NCBI GenBank assembly: GCA_905210845.1
Contig: CAJLYG010000105.1
Span: 1 to 10,407 of the forward strand
Length of the DNA stretch: 10,407 nucleotides
Direction of reading: 5' to 3'
DNA from: an uncultured Prevotella sp.
GTDB lineage: Bacteria > Bacteroidota > Bacteroidia > Bacteroidales > Bacteroidaceae
In this document: piece by piece, positions 1-6,483 of the stretch
How positions within the stretch are numbered: the first letter of the stretch is position 1
Layout: each line of letters starts with the position of its first letter
Program-made: the position numbers and the translations under genes
Notes under the pieces: generated by a model
The model's database searches: none
Told to the model about the DNA's origin: nothing
Seen by the model: only the letters and a program-made list of their open reading frames with translations

Positions 1-1014
1 GCCCGCCGTTCACCTCGGCAGGCTGATGACCGTCACGACAATCCTTTGACTCAAATAGCTGACAAGGTCAGCCGCGCCCTCCAAGGCAAGACAATCTATC
101 TATCGGAAACTCACCAACTGGCTCAAGCTCACCTCGGAGACGACAAGCGGTTGACCGTGGAGACGGCTCCTGCCATGCAGGAGGCGTCTCCAACACCCCA
201 AGGGAATGTCGCGACACCTTCATCATCCTCACAGCCCGCACCGTCTTCTGCCCCCAAGGCAGGAAACAAACGGCAAGAAGCTACCCACCCATCCAAAAAC
301 TATGCAAACCAATACCACTACGACACCAGGCAGCATACCACAAGGAGCAGGCAGGACGTAACCGTCAAAGTATATTATTCCGGTGGACTTGCCGACAATC
401 ATTCTGCCGTCAATAGCGTCTTTGCTGATACATGGAGTGATCCTGTTTGCTATAACGCCAAGTCGTTCGTCTGGGCAGCAGCAGTCCCGGATGAGAGGAT
501 CAAGACCAAGCACCGGCAGCCTGTACGCATCGGCACCTCTGTACGCATCCCTATCTCCGACAGGTGGAGCGTGGACGCAGGAGTCTCCTACACCTATTTA
601 GCATCGGATATCACCAAGAACGCCGGTGAACTGGAAACCAAGACGCACCAGACCCTGCATTATGTGGGCATACCGGTCAGTGCCAATTACCGCCTGACCG
701 ACGGACATCGTTTCCACCTATACCTCAAAGCTGGGGGAATGGCAGAGAGAATGGTCAAGGGAAATACCAGTACTACCAGTTCAGCCAATGGCATTTCCCA
801 AGGTCCGGAAGAAGGAAAAGTCAAAATCGGAGGCCTACAATATTCCGTCAATGCCGGTGTCGGGGCTGAATACAAGATTGTATCCAATGTCTATGCCTTT
901 GCAGAACCAGGTGTAGCCTACTACTTTGACAATGGAAGCCACGTCAAGACGATCTATCAGGACAAGCCCGTCAATTTCGACTTGAATCTCGGAGTAAGGG
1001 TGAACTTGAAATAA
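1..1014 (+). CDS. Outer-membrane beta-barrel protein, 5'-truncated by window edge
   Basis: The reading frame is open from base 1 to the TAA at 1012-1014 (337 codons), so the true start lies outside the window; the TTG at 46 is not needed as a start. The visible N-terminal part is hydrophilic and rich in Pro, Ser, Thr and Ala (about residues 55-100), like a periplasmic linker. From about residue 115 the protein becomes a run of amphipathic beta-strands with aromatic girdles: motifs VSYTYLASD, LHYVGIPVSANYRL, LYLKAGGMAE, SVNAGVGAEY, AEPGVAYYFDNGS and a final strand NFDLNLGVRVNL. This pattern matches the porin/PorT-like barrel proteins common in Bacteroidales, some of which carry a cytosolic N-terminus and one membrane helix before the linker; that part would lie upstream. 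Substrate and function are unknown. It is transcribed towards the minus-strand operon and is probably unrelated to it. Barrel assignment is confident, role is not. Confidence 0.85.
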   Translation, partial: ARRSPRQADDRHDNPLTQIADKVSRALQGKTIYLSETHQLAQAHLGDDKRLTVETAPAMQEASPTPQGNVATPSSSSQPAPSSAPKAGNKRQEATHPSKNYANQYHYDTRQHTTRSRQDVTVKVYYSGGLADNHSAVNSVFADTWSDPVCYNAKSFVWAAAVPDERIKTKHRQPVRIGTSVRIPISDRWSVDAGVSYTYLASDITKNAGELETKTHQTLHYVGIPVSANYRLTDGHRFHLYLKAGGMAERMVKGNTSTTSSANGISQGPEEGKVKIGGLQYSVNAGVGAEYKIVSNVYAFAEPGVAYYFDNGSHVKTIYQDKPVNFDLNLGVRVNLK

Positions 1015-1017
1015 AAA

Positions 1018-1045
1018 CGCCCCGTCCTTACCAAAGGACGGAGCG
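1018..1045 (-). terminator. Hairpin, probable intrinsic terminator between convergent genes
   Basis: A perfect 8-bp stem (CCGTCCTT at 1022-1029 with AAGGACGG at 1034-1041) closes an ACCA tetraloop. It is extended by three further pairs (1018-1020 with 1043-1045) across one C/A mismatch. On the minus strand it is followed by a five-T run (complement of 1013-1017), which makes a conventional terminator for transcripts arriving from the small gene at 1086-1175. On the plus strand it lies 3 bases after the barrel-gene stop but lacks a clear U tract, so termination in that direction is possible but weaker. Confidence 0.72.
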
Positions 1046-1085
1046 CATATTCATCAAAACAATTCTCTTTCATTCCAACGGGGGC

Positions 1086-1175
1086 TTATTTCATCATTTG
1101 ATTGCCCCCCAACCATAGGCCTGCTGTCGTTGTCAAGACGGCAAACAGCCCAAACATTGTACTTGCTGTCATCAT
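1086..1175 (-). CDS. Candidate 29-residue single-span membrane peptide
   Basis: A short open frame of 29 codons, ATG at 1175 to TAA at 1086. It begins MMTASTMFGLF and continues through a hydrophobic Ala/Leu/Thr/Gly stretch (about residues 7-22) to a polar tail NQMMK, so it could form one membrane helix. An AAAGG sequence lies 10 bases upstream of the ATG. A terminator-like hairpin follows 40 bases downstream, and a Bacteroides-type -7 motif lies about 110 bases upstream, so it has the outline of a complete small transcription unit. An in-frame TTG at 1196 would add seven residues (MTKGKKI), giving a basic N-terminus, but its ribosome-binding site would be too close. I know no family it belongs to. 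The chance of a random ORF is real at this length; the supporting signals on both sides raise it above noise. Confidence 0.45.
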   Translation of the reverse strand: MMTASTMFGLFAVLTTTAGLWLGGNQMMK

Positions 1176-1182
1176 GATCTTT

Positions 1183-1212
1183 TTACCTTTCGTCAATACC
1201 TATCAAGGTCAT
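1183..1212 (-). other. Possible 9-codon leader ORF before the small membrane peptide
   Basis: ATG at 1212 followed by eight codons (MTLIGIDER) and TAA at 1183-1185. Its last codons contain the AAAGG that would serve as ribosome-binding site for the small peptide ORF starting 7 bases after this stop. A GAGAGA sequence precedes the ATG. The layout would allow translational coupling or leader-peptide control, but a nine-codon frame can arise by chance. Confidence 0.2.
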
Positions 1213-1286
1213 CCTGAATTCTCTCTTTTACCTTACTAATCCTATGAGATCAATATCTAAACCTAAATATCTTCCTTTCGACACTG

Positions 1287-1294
1287 CAAAATTA
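1287..1294 (-). promoter_or_regulatory. Bacteroides-type -7 promoter element (TAATTTTG)
   Basis: Read on the minus strand this is TAATTTTG followed by CA, an exact match to the Bacteroides primary-sigma -7 consensus TAnnTTTG. No convincing TTG -33 element is seen at the expected distance. It would start transcription near 1280 and give a leader of about 105 bases to the small ORF at 1086-1175. It lies 130 bases beyond the stop of the last operon gene. Confidence 0.45.
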
Positions 1295-1427
1295 AGAAGA
1301 AAAGAGAATCCAGCCATGGATTTTGCACGCTTATTCTGTTTTTATAGGGTTTTCTTGACTTACATCAAACATCTTGTGTCCGTGCACAACAACACAAAAA
1401 AGCATAGCGGAGTGAAGATGAGGCCTC

Positions 1428-2282
1428 TCAATTTACCTTGTGCATGTACATGCCATCCCCTGCGTCAATACGCTTTCCATCGACATCCACCTTATAGATG
1501 AAGAAGCTCCCATCCCCATAATCACAGTTCAGTTGTTGGTTCTCGTAATAGTAAGTGCCATGGATGGTCTTGTCTGCGGAAGTCTCAGAAATGTGCTTAC
1601 CACGGATCTTGACAGTGATATCCCCATAATCGGTTTCTACCACCCATGTTCCTTGAATCCAGTCAGGTGTTTTTTCATCGTGTACTTTTACGAAGTCATC
1701 CTCCGACAGTCGGTCAATCTCCGTCCCCAGCTGATGAGTGGTGTCCTGCCCTTCCGAATCCACATTCCCGTTTCCATGGTAAACGGTATCATTGTCACAG
1801 CCCTTGAATGCGAAGACCATCAAGGCAAGTACGACTAAAACGGCTATCAGGCACCCTTTCAGGCAGCATCCTCTGTTCTTACGCTGGGATACAGGTCTAC
1901 TGCCCTTCACCCCAATGGACGCTGGCGGTATCTGCCCCACCCGTTCTTTCCCCTCTTCACGGGAAACATGCTGCATGGAACGAGGATGATAGGGAGGGGG
2001 AATGGGTCCAGCTTGAGTGGAAGAAGGCTTGACAGGCGTTGGGCTCTCCCATGCAGGAGGAGGCGTTGGTTCCTGTACCTGAGCGGAAGATCCTGTATCC
2101 ACTGGGCGGACATCAGCTGTAGAGGGAGCCTGGTCTACAGGAACGCCCTCCTGTTCCCGGTCAGCAGGAACCTTATATGTAAAGGGGTTTCCACAACGCG
2201 GACACACGCACAACAGCTCTTTCATCCCAGCCGTTGCCGTCACTTCAAACTTCAATCTGCATTTAGGACATCTGACTTCCAT
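1428..2282 (-). CDS. Zinc-ribbon / single-TM protein with extracytoplasmic beta-rich domain
   Basis: 284 residues in three parts. An N-terminal zinc ribbon (residues 1-36) has paired cysteines C5-x2-C8 and C27-x2-C30, of the MJ0042/zinc_ribbon_5 style. A Pro/Ser/Thr-rich disordered linker (about 40-130) leads to a basic, cysteine-containing patch and one membrane helix (about 141-159). A C-terminal domain (about 200-284) begins DWIQGTWVVETDYGD and alternates short beta-strands, resembling small lipocalin-like or META-like beta domains without a firm family match. The basic residues before the helix place the zinc ribbon in the cytosol and the beta domain in the periplasm. The ATG at 2282 is supported by a purine-rich AGGAAAAGGAAAAAGA just upstream. 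It is the last gene of the operon, 53 bases after the coiled-coil gene. It probably links the cytosolic NTPases to the envelope; the function itself is unknown. Confidence 0.85.
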   Translation of the reverse strand: MEVRCPKCRLKFEVTATAGMKELLCVCPRCGNPFTYKVPADREQEGVPVDQAPSTADVRPVDTGSSAQVQEPTPPPAWESPTPVKPSSTQAGPIPPPYHPRSMQHVSREEGKERVGQIPPASIGVKGSRPVSQRKNRGCCLKGCLIAVLVVLALMVFAFKGCDNDTVYHGNGNVDSEGQDTTHQLGTEIDRLSEDDFVKVHDEKTPDWIQGTWVVETDYGDITVKIRGKHISETSADKTIHGTYYYENQQLNCDYGDGSFFIYKVDVDGKRIDAGDGMYMHKVN

Positions 2283-2335
2283 TCTTTTTCCTTTTCCTAT
2301 AAAATGAACTCGAATCGCAGAGGACGGAATCCCCT

Positions 2336-2977
2336 TTATTCAAACCGGACGACAGCCTTGCGCGTGACCTTCCAGACATTGCCTACCTTTGTCGCCATTC
2401 CCTCTTCTAAGGTCAGGATATGTCGCGGATTGCTGTTCGAAGGTCCCATCACCTTGCAAACCGGCTTGATGAACTGAGACACAGAAATCATCGCCGTGCC
2501 GATAGCCTCGCGGGAGTCTAACATGATAAAGCAGCCATTGATGCCATCCTCCGTCGTCAACTGGTAAATGCTCTTGCCCACTTGCTCCTCAGGAGAATAC
2601 TTGGCAAAGCTCCCATCAGGATGAGGGGCTGCCAGATAAATGGATTGCCGCGACCGATGAGTATTCGGATCGTCGCCCTGGGAAGATGAAAACACCATCG
2701 TGGAAGGATCGTCCTCCTGCACCAATCCTACCTGGTCAGGCGCACATACCAAAGAGAGCCTCTCCTCATTCATGTCCTCCTTCTTGACCAGAGTCGCATT
2801 CGGCTCTCCTTGTGAGGCAGAAGTCACGAGAGCACGTTCCAGTTCCCCTACTCTTTTTTCCAAAGTACTGACTCGTTCTTCCAAGGCAGCCACTACATCC
2901 TGCAGGTTTACGGACTGTGAGTTATCCTCGTGATCCACATTTGATTTATTGCCAAACAAACTTGAAAGACCACCCAT
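2336..2977 (-). CDS. Coiled-coil protein of unknown function, NTPase partner candidate
   Basis: 213 residues, no signal peptide and no membrane helix, so cytosolic. Residues 25-50 form a clean short coiled coil: hydrophobic positions L25, V29, L32, V36, L39, V43, L46, L50 follow the 4-3 heptad spacing, enough for dimer or trimer formation. An acidic, Ser-rich linker (about 52-110) separates it from a compact C-terminal domain (about 111-213) with predicted alternating strands, motifs SIYLAAPHPDGSF, GCFIMLDS and WKVTRKAVVRF. I recognise no family for this domain. The gene starts 3 bases after the stop of the giant ATPase, and its AGAGGA ribosome-binding site lies inside that gene's last codons, which points to translational coupling and a stoichiometric partnership. 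A nucleotide-exchange or adaptor role for the Hsp70-like protein is attractive by position but not shown by sequence; it does not look like GrpE. Confidence 0.85.
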   Translation of the reverse strand: MGGLSSLFGNKSNVDHEDNSQSVNLQDVVAALEERVSTLEKRVGELERALVTSASQGEPNATLVKKEDMNEERLSLVCAPDQVGLVQEDDPSTMVFSSSQGDDPNTHRSRQSIYLAAPHPDGSFAKYSPEEQVGKSIYQLTTEDGINGCFIMLDSREAIGTAMISVSQFIKPVCKVMGPSNSNPRHILTLEEGMATKVGNVWKVTRKAVVRFE

Positions 2978-2980
2978 ATT

Positions 2981-5900
2981 CTATTCCTCTTTTAGATTTT
3001 CGATGAGATTATCACGAATACTGCCGATAATCGGGTAAAAGAAGACGGTATCCTCAATGGGATCACTGCCATTCTTCTCTTCCTGGTTCTTATTCACGAA
3101 GTTCCACCCATTTACTAAATGGTGCTCCAAATCCTTGTTCACATATTCCTTGAAACGTTGCAAGGCACTATGCTCAACCAAGAAACGGTCGACGACATGG
3201 ATATCCTCACATAACTGTATAAAGAAGTCGTTATATTCCTTCACCTGTTGTACGATCTCATTCCTGACCTTCTCATCGTCCATATCATCATACGTGAGCT
3301 TTTCCTTAGAAATGACGGAATAATTATATTTGAGGGAACTATTGAAGTCATCCATCAGTCTATTCAAGGCTGCCACCTGATCACATCCCGCTACATCCCT
3401 GACTTGCATCAAGGCCCCACGGCAGGTGATCTGCTTAGGCTCCTTCTTCTCCATGACAATAGAGAAGCCATCTGCATCATATTTCTCCTCATAGACCCGT
3501 TCGAAGACGGTCTGAGAGATCTGGTCAAGGTCGCGCTGGGAGCCGACAATGTCCAGGACCTTTGACCCTGTTCCACTAAACATCACGCTCTTGGGTTTCC
3601 CTAAATGACGGTGCTTCATCATCTTCGCCACATAATAGATGAGTGCGACAAAGAAATAGATGAAGATAATCTTACGATATCCATCCTCATTCAGCCGCAT
3701 GTTATAGGAGAAAACATCATTCCCTCCTACCACCTTGTTATTCACGATAGAGAACAGGAACGCATTGATATCTTCCGACTTACGCTTCTCAGTAATGTCT
3801 TCCAAGATACCCAAGAGTTCCCCATACTTATCCTCATCGCTCCTGAACAGGCGCTTGAAGTAATCGACATACTTGACTAACATAGGATTGGTATCCCCAT
3901 GGGGGACTTCAGAGAACCCATCCCCAAACAAGACATTGGCAGCGAACCGGAAGGATGTCAGGACCGTAGGCTGCTGTGCATTGCTCTCAAAGACCACGAC
4001 ATCGCTGGATCCGCCACCGATGTCGATGCTGGCAACAGAGGATGCTGCCCCTCGGAATTTGCTGGAGCTCTTATAGAAATAATAAGGAGCCACCGATTCA
4101 GGCATATGAATGAGGTTATTCTCACCTACTTGCACGCCAAACACCTCCTTGAAGATCTTGGTCCACATCTCTCCCATCTTACGGACATTCCCCACTTTCA
4201 TACTCAGGGGATAGAACCACACCAACCGGGTCTTGGCAATATCTCCATTTTCAAGCAGTACCTTAGCCCGCATCAGCAGAGCCAATTCTGTCAGATAAGA
4301 GCGAACCCGCTTACTGTTTGCCACTTCCGTGGACCACTTCAGGTTGGGAACGATCCTGTTTCCATTTCCGATGCTCTCCTTCTCATAGATAAAAGGAATA
4401 TTGGCATCACCCAAAGAAACGATCTCATCGACGTTCTCTGCATCCAAGAGCTCACACTCTGAAAGGACGGTACGCTGTGGGAAGCCATAGTCATCGCCAA
4501 TGTTCTTAGGCAAGAACTCTTGCTTCATGATGACATCATACAGAAGGTTCTCACCATTATATAAAGTCGCAAGCAACCGGTCGCGAGAAACAGAGCTGAT
4601 TTTGAGCGGTTCCGGCATATTCTCCCCTACCATACATTCCACATGGGTATTCGTCGTACCAAAGTCGACGGAAAAGGTGTAAGCCTCATGCCCCGGCACA
4701 TACTCATGCCAATAAGGGCAGAGAACGCCCTCTGCAGCTGTCTCCTCTTTTTCATTCTGCAAGACGACTGTCATATAATCGAAGTCGCTACCCAAGCGAT
4801 AGTAACGCGACTCTACCTGCTTCATGCTCTTCTGGCTCCTGACCCGGTCAACGACTTGCCTGTCATCCACCTTGTTCAGGTAACCATTATGGAAGAACTT
4901 CAGTCGAAGCCTGTAGTTATTGAGCAATCCCAATGCACGGTCGACTAACTGGACGTTATACTGTTTCAACAAATCGGTGTGTACAAAGGGGAAAATAGAG
5001 ATAGCAAATGGGACCGTAATGAAATAGCCCCTGTCGTTCTTGGCATCATATTTCAAGTCGACGTGATGTGCAGCAAGATAGTTGCGCTCCAGCGTGATGA
5101 ACTTTCCGTCCTTCTTGACCGGAATGCGAAGGATCGCCTTGACAGATTCCGTAGCACCAGTCTGGGTATGGACCATTTCAAACTTGGGGCGTCCGGAAAT
5201 GGTTCCCCATAAATCGCTGACATTGAAATACTTAAAGAATAGCGGCTTCAACGGAAGAAGGAAATCGCTATCATCCGTTTCCCGACTGCCTAATGACAGG
5301 TTTCCATCGAAGAAGCAATCCCTATCAATGGTATAATCCAACTTGATCAAGGCTGGTTGGAAGAAGTCATCTGCCGTTAGCCAAGGATATTGATGACTGG
5401 TTGCGGGCAATACTCTTTTTTCGGGGACCTCGGCATAGTCCTCTGGACGTATGACCGTGGCATCCGTCCAGGGGCTGGTGATATATAGGAAAGGATCTGT
5501 CTGGGGAGCATTCAGGTGGTTTTGCAAAACCAATGGTATTTTCTCGCCATTCGGGATATCGCGAGTGGGAACCATCCGGAAATCACTTGACTCAATGGCA
5601 GCCTGAATATCCTCAGGACGGGTACAGTAGAAGGGTACTCCCATCACTTGTACCCCTTCGTCCATCAGCTGGCAATTGACTCCAAGATAAGTCTTGGCCT
5701 TGTCTACGCCGATCAGATCGAAAGCCTCAGGGTTCCCGATCTCATTCAAGATCTGGGCCTGCAAATCTGGCTTTAGCAGATGAAAGTTAGTGATCAGGTA
5801 ACTATTGACCTCACCACAATACTTCTTCAGCTCCGGATATCCAGTGAAAAGGGCATAGATATACTTAATGAATCCCTCATTCCTCATATACAAGGGTCGC

Positions 5901-6466
5901 CAGAGGTCAAAAAGATTGACGTTCTGCTCAACGGGAATCGCATACAGGTGCTCACGTGCATTCGGAGATGCCATGAAAAGAGACACAGGAGACGTGCCTC
6001 CAATCACCTGATTGCCATAGACCAGGAAATACAAGCGTTCCATCTTGTCGAAATTGAATGCCTCCTTATCCTGTTCCAAGAACATCTCTAAGGTCTCACC
6101 AAGGAGACGATGGGTGGCATCAGCTTTCAACCGTTGCAGTTCTATATCCTTATTCCATTCTATGATGTGAAGGACATTCCGCAGTTCCGTATAATCATAG
6201 AAGAGCTGCGCGATGTCGAGGGCATTGGCTACCAATTTCTCATCCATGGCCTCACCTTGCAGGTTGGGGTGCATAGATAGTCGCTTGAACGCATTCTTCA
6301 CCAAGTCCATCTGGGCAAAAGGAGAAGGAATGGCCGTACGGGGCTGACGGGAGAGTCCACCGTTCGGGTCGGCAATCATCTCAATCTCATCAGCACTATA
6401 CTGACTGTTCAGTGGGATCCAACCTTCGCCGGTCGTTTTATTATTATAAGATAATATCTTACTCAT
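2981..6466 (-). CDS. Giant actin/Hsp70-fold ATPase with long N-terminal extension
   Basis: 1161 residues. The C-terminal half carries the motifs of the actin/Hsp70/FtsA ATPase superfamily in order: phosphate-1 SVDFGTTNTHVE (D601), connect-1-like MPESVAPYYFY (E790), phosphate-2 SIDIGGGSSDVVVFE (D815), adenosine motif VMFSGTGSKV (962-970, GTG) and a connect-2-like TCRGALM (1014-1020). All expected acidic residues are present, so ATP hydrolysis is likely. A classical DnaK substrate-binding domain is not evident after the ATPase; the tail (1030-1161) looks helical and charged. Before the ATPase lie about 595 residues of unknown fold: helical up to about 240, then mixed and beta-rich. No signal peptide. 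The layout, a long N-terminal region followed by an Hsp70-like core, is reminiscent of SrfB-type proteins, but that is memory of the architecture, not a demonstrated match. It starts 17 bases after the tubulin-like gene. Inferred role: cytosolic ATP-driven polymerising or chaperone component of the complex. Confidence 0.88.
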   Translation of the reverse strand: MSKILSYNNKTTGEGWIPLNSQYSADEIEMIADPNGGLSRQPRTAIPSPFAQMDLVKNAFKRLSMHPNLQGEAMDEKLVANALDIAQLFYDYTELRNVLHIIEWNKDIELQRLKADATHRLLGETLEMFLEQDKEAFNFDKMERLYFLVYGNQVIGGTSPVSLFMASPNAREHLYAIPVEQNVNLFDLWRPLYMRNEGFIKYIYALFTGYPELKKYCGEVNSYLITNFHLLKPDLQAQILNEIGNPEAFDLIGVDKAKTYLGVNCQLMDEGVQVMGVPFYCTRPEDIQAAIESSDFRMVPTRDIPNGEKIPLVLQNHLNAPQTDPFLYITSPWTDATVIRPEDYAEVPEKRVLPATSHQYPWLTADDFFQPALIKLDYTIDRDCFFDGNLSLGSRETDDSDFLLPLKPLFFKYFNVSDLWGTISGRPKFEMVHTQTGATESVKAILRIPVKKDGKFITLERNYLAAHHVDLKYDAKNDRGYFITVPFAISIFPFVHTDLLKQYNVQLVDRALGLLNNYRLRLKFFHNGYLNKVDDRQVVDRVRSQKSMKQVESRYYRLGSDFDYMTVVLQNEKEETAAEGVLCPYWHEYVPGHEAYTFSVDFGTTNTHVECMVGENMPEPLKISSVSRDRLLATLYNGENLLYDVIMKQEFLPKNIGDDYGFPQRTVLSECELLDAENVDEIVSLGDANIPFIYEKESIGNGNRIVPNLKWSTEVANSKRVRSYLTELALLMRAKVLLENGDIAKTRLVWFYPLSMKVGNVRKMGEMWTKIFKEVFGVQVGENNLIHMPESVAPYYFYKSSSKFRGAASSVASIDIGGGSSDVVVFESNAQQPTVLTSFRFAANVLFGDGFSEVPHGDTNPMLVKYVDYFKRLFRSDEDKYGELLGILEDITEKRKSEDINAFLFSIVNNKVVGGNDVFSYNMRLNEDGYRKIIFIYFFVALIYYVAKMMKHRHLGKPKSVMFSGTGSKVLDIVGSQRDLDQISQTVFERVYEEKYDADGFSIVMEKKEPKQITCRGALMQVRDVAGCDQVAALNRLMDDFNSSLKYNYSVISKEKLTYDDMDDEKVRNEIVQQVKEYNDFFIQLCEDIHVVDRFLVEHSALQRFKEYVNKDLEHHLVNGWNFVNKNQEEKNGSDPIEDTVFFYPIIGSIRDNLIENLKEE
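2985..2990 (-). promoter_or_regulatory. Shine-Dalgarno AGAGGA embedded in the 3' end of the ATPase gene
   Basis: AGAGGA ends 7 bases before the ATG at 2977 and is formed by the last sense codons of the upstream gene. It is one of the few good Shine-Dalgarno matches in this operon, decides the start of the coiled-coil protein, and suggests its translation is coupled to that of the ATPase. Confidence 0.6.
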
Positions 6467-6483
6467 TTTCGTATTTTCTGCAA

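Larger units (their letters stand above)
1176..1427. other. Non-coding stretch downstream of the operon
   Basis: Together with the small ORF and hairpin this completes the 413-base gap between the barrel gene and the operon. It holds the candidate promoter and leader ORF listed separately. I see no strong terminator directly after the operon's last stop codon (1428-1430). The only inverted repeat there, TTGTGT at 1374-1379 with ACACAA at 1392-1397, has its T run on the wrong side for minus-strand termination. Read-through from the operon into the small gene and its hairpin at 1018-1045 is therefore possible. Confidence 0.5.

Noticed and set aside
46..48. TTG as the start codon of the beta-barrel gene
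   Set aside because: The frame is open to base 1, there is no Shine-Dalgarno before the TTG, and a protein of this type needs an upstream targeting or membrane segment; the gene is truncated by the window.
519..550. Short direct repeat (tgtacgcatc twice) in the barrel gene
   Set aside because: It encodes the alternating strand residues VRIGTSVRIP and is explained by coding sequence; no further copies.
1374..1397. Inverted repeat TTGTGT/ACACAA as a terminator of the operon
   Set aside because: Only six pairs with a 12-base loop, and on the minus strand the T run precedes the stem rather than following it.
1244..1501. 85-codon plus-strand open frame overlapping the 3' end of the zinc-ribbon gene
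   Set aside because: No ribosome-binding site, no family resemblance, and it runs antisense into a supported gene.
1968..2477. 169-codon plus-strand open frame across the zinc-ribbon and coiled-coil genes
   Set aside because: Antisense to two well-supported genes, rich in Arg, Ser and Cys as expected for a reverse-complement shadow, with no promoter or domain.
2336..2977. GrpE-like nucleotide-exchange factor for the Hsp70-like protein
   Set aside because: The coiled coil is short and the C-terminal domain lacks any GrpE signature that I can see; only the gene position suggests the role.
3899..4462. 187-codon plus-strand open frame opposite the giant ATPase gene
   Set aside because: It lies wholly antisense to a gene with clear ATPase motifs, has low-complexity His/Ile/Leu-rich composition and no ribosome-binding site or recognisable domain; a shadow frame.
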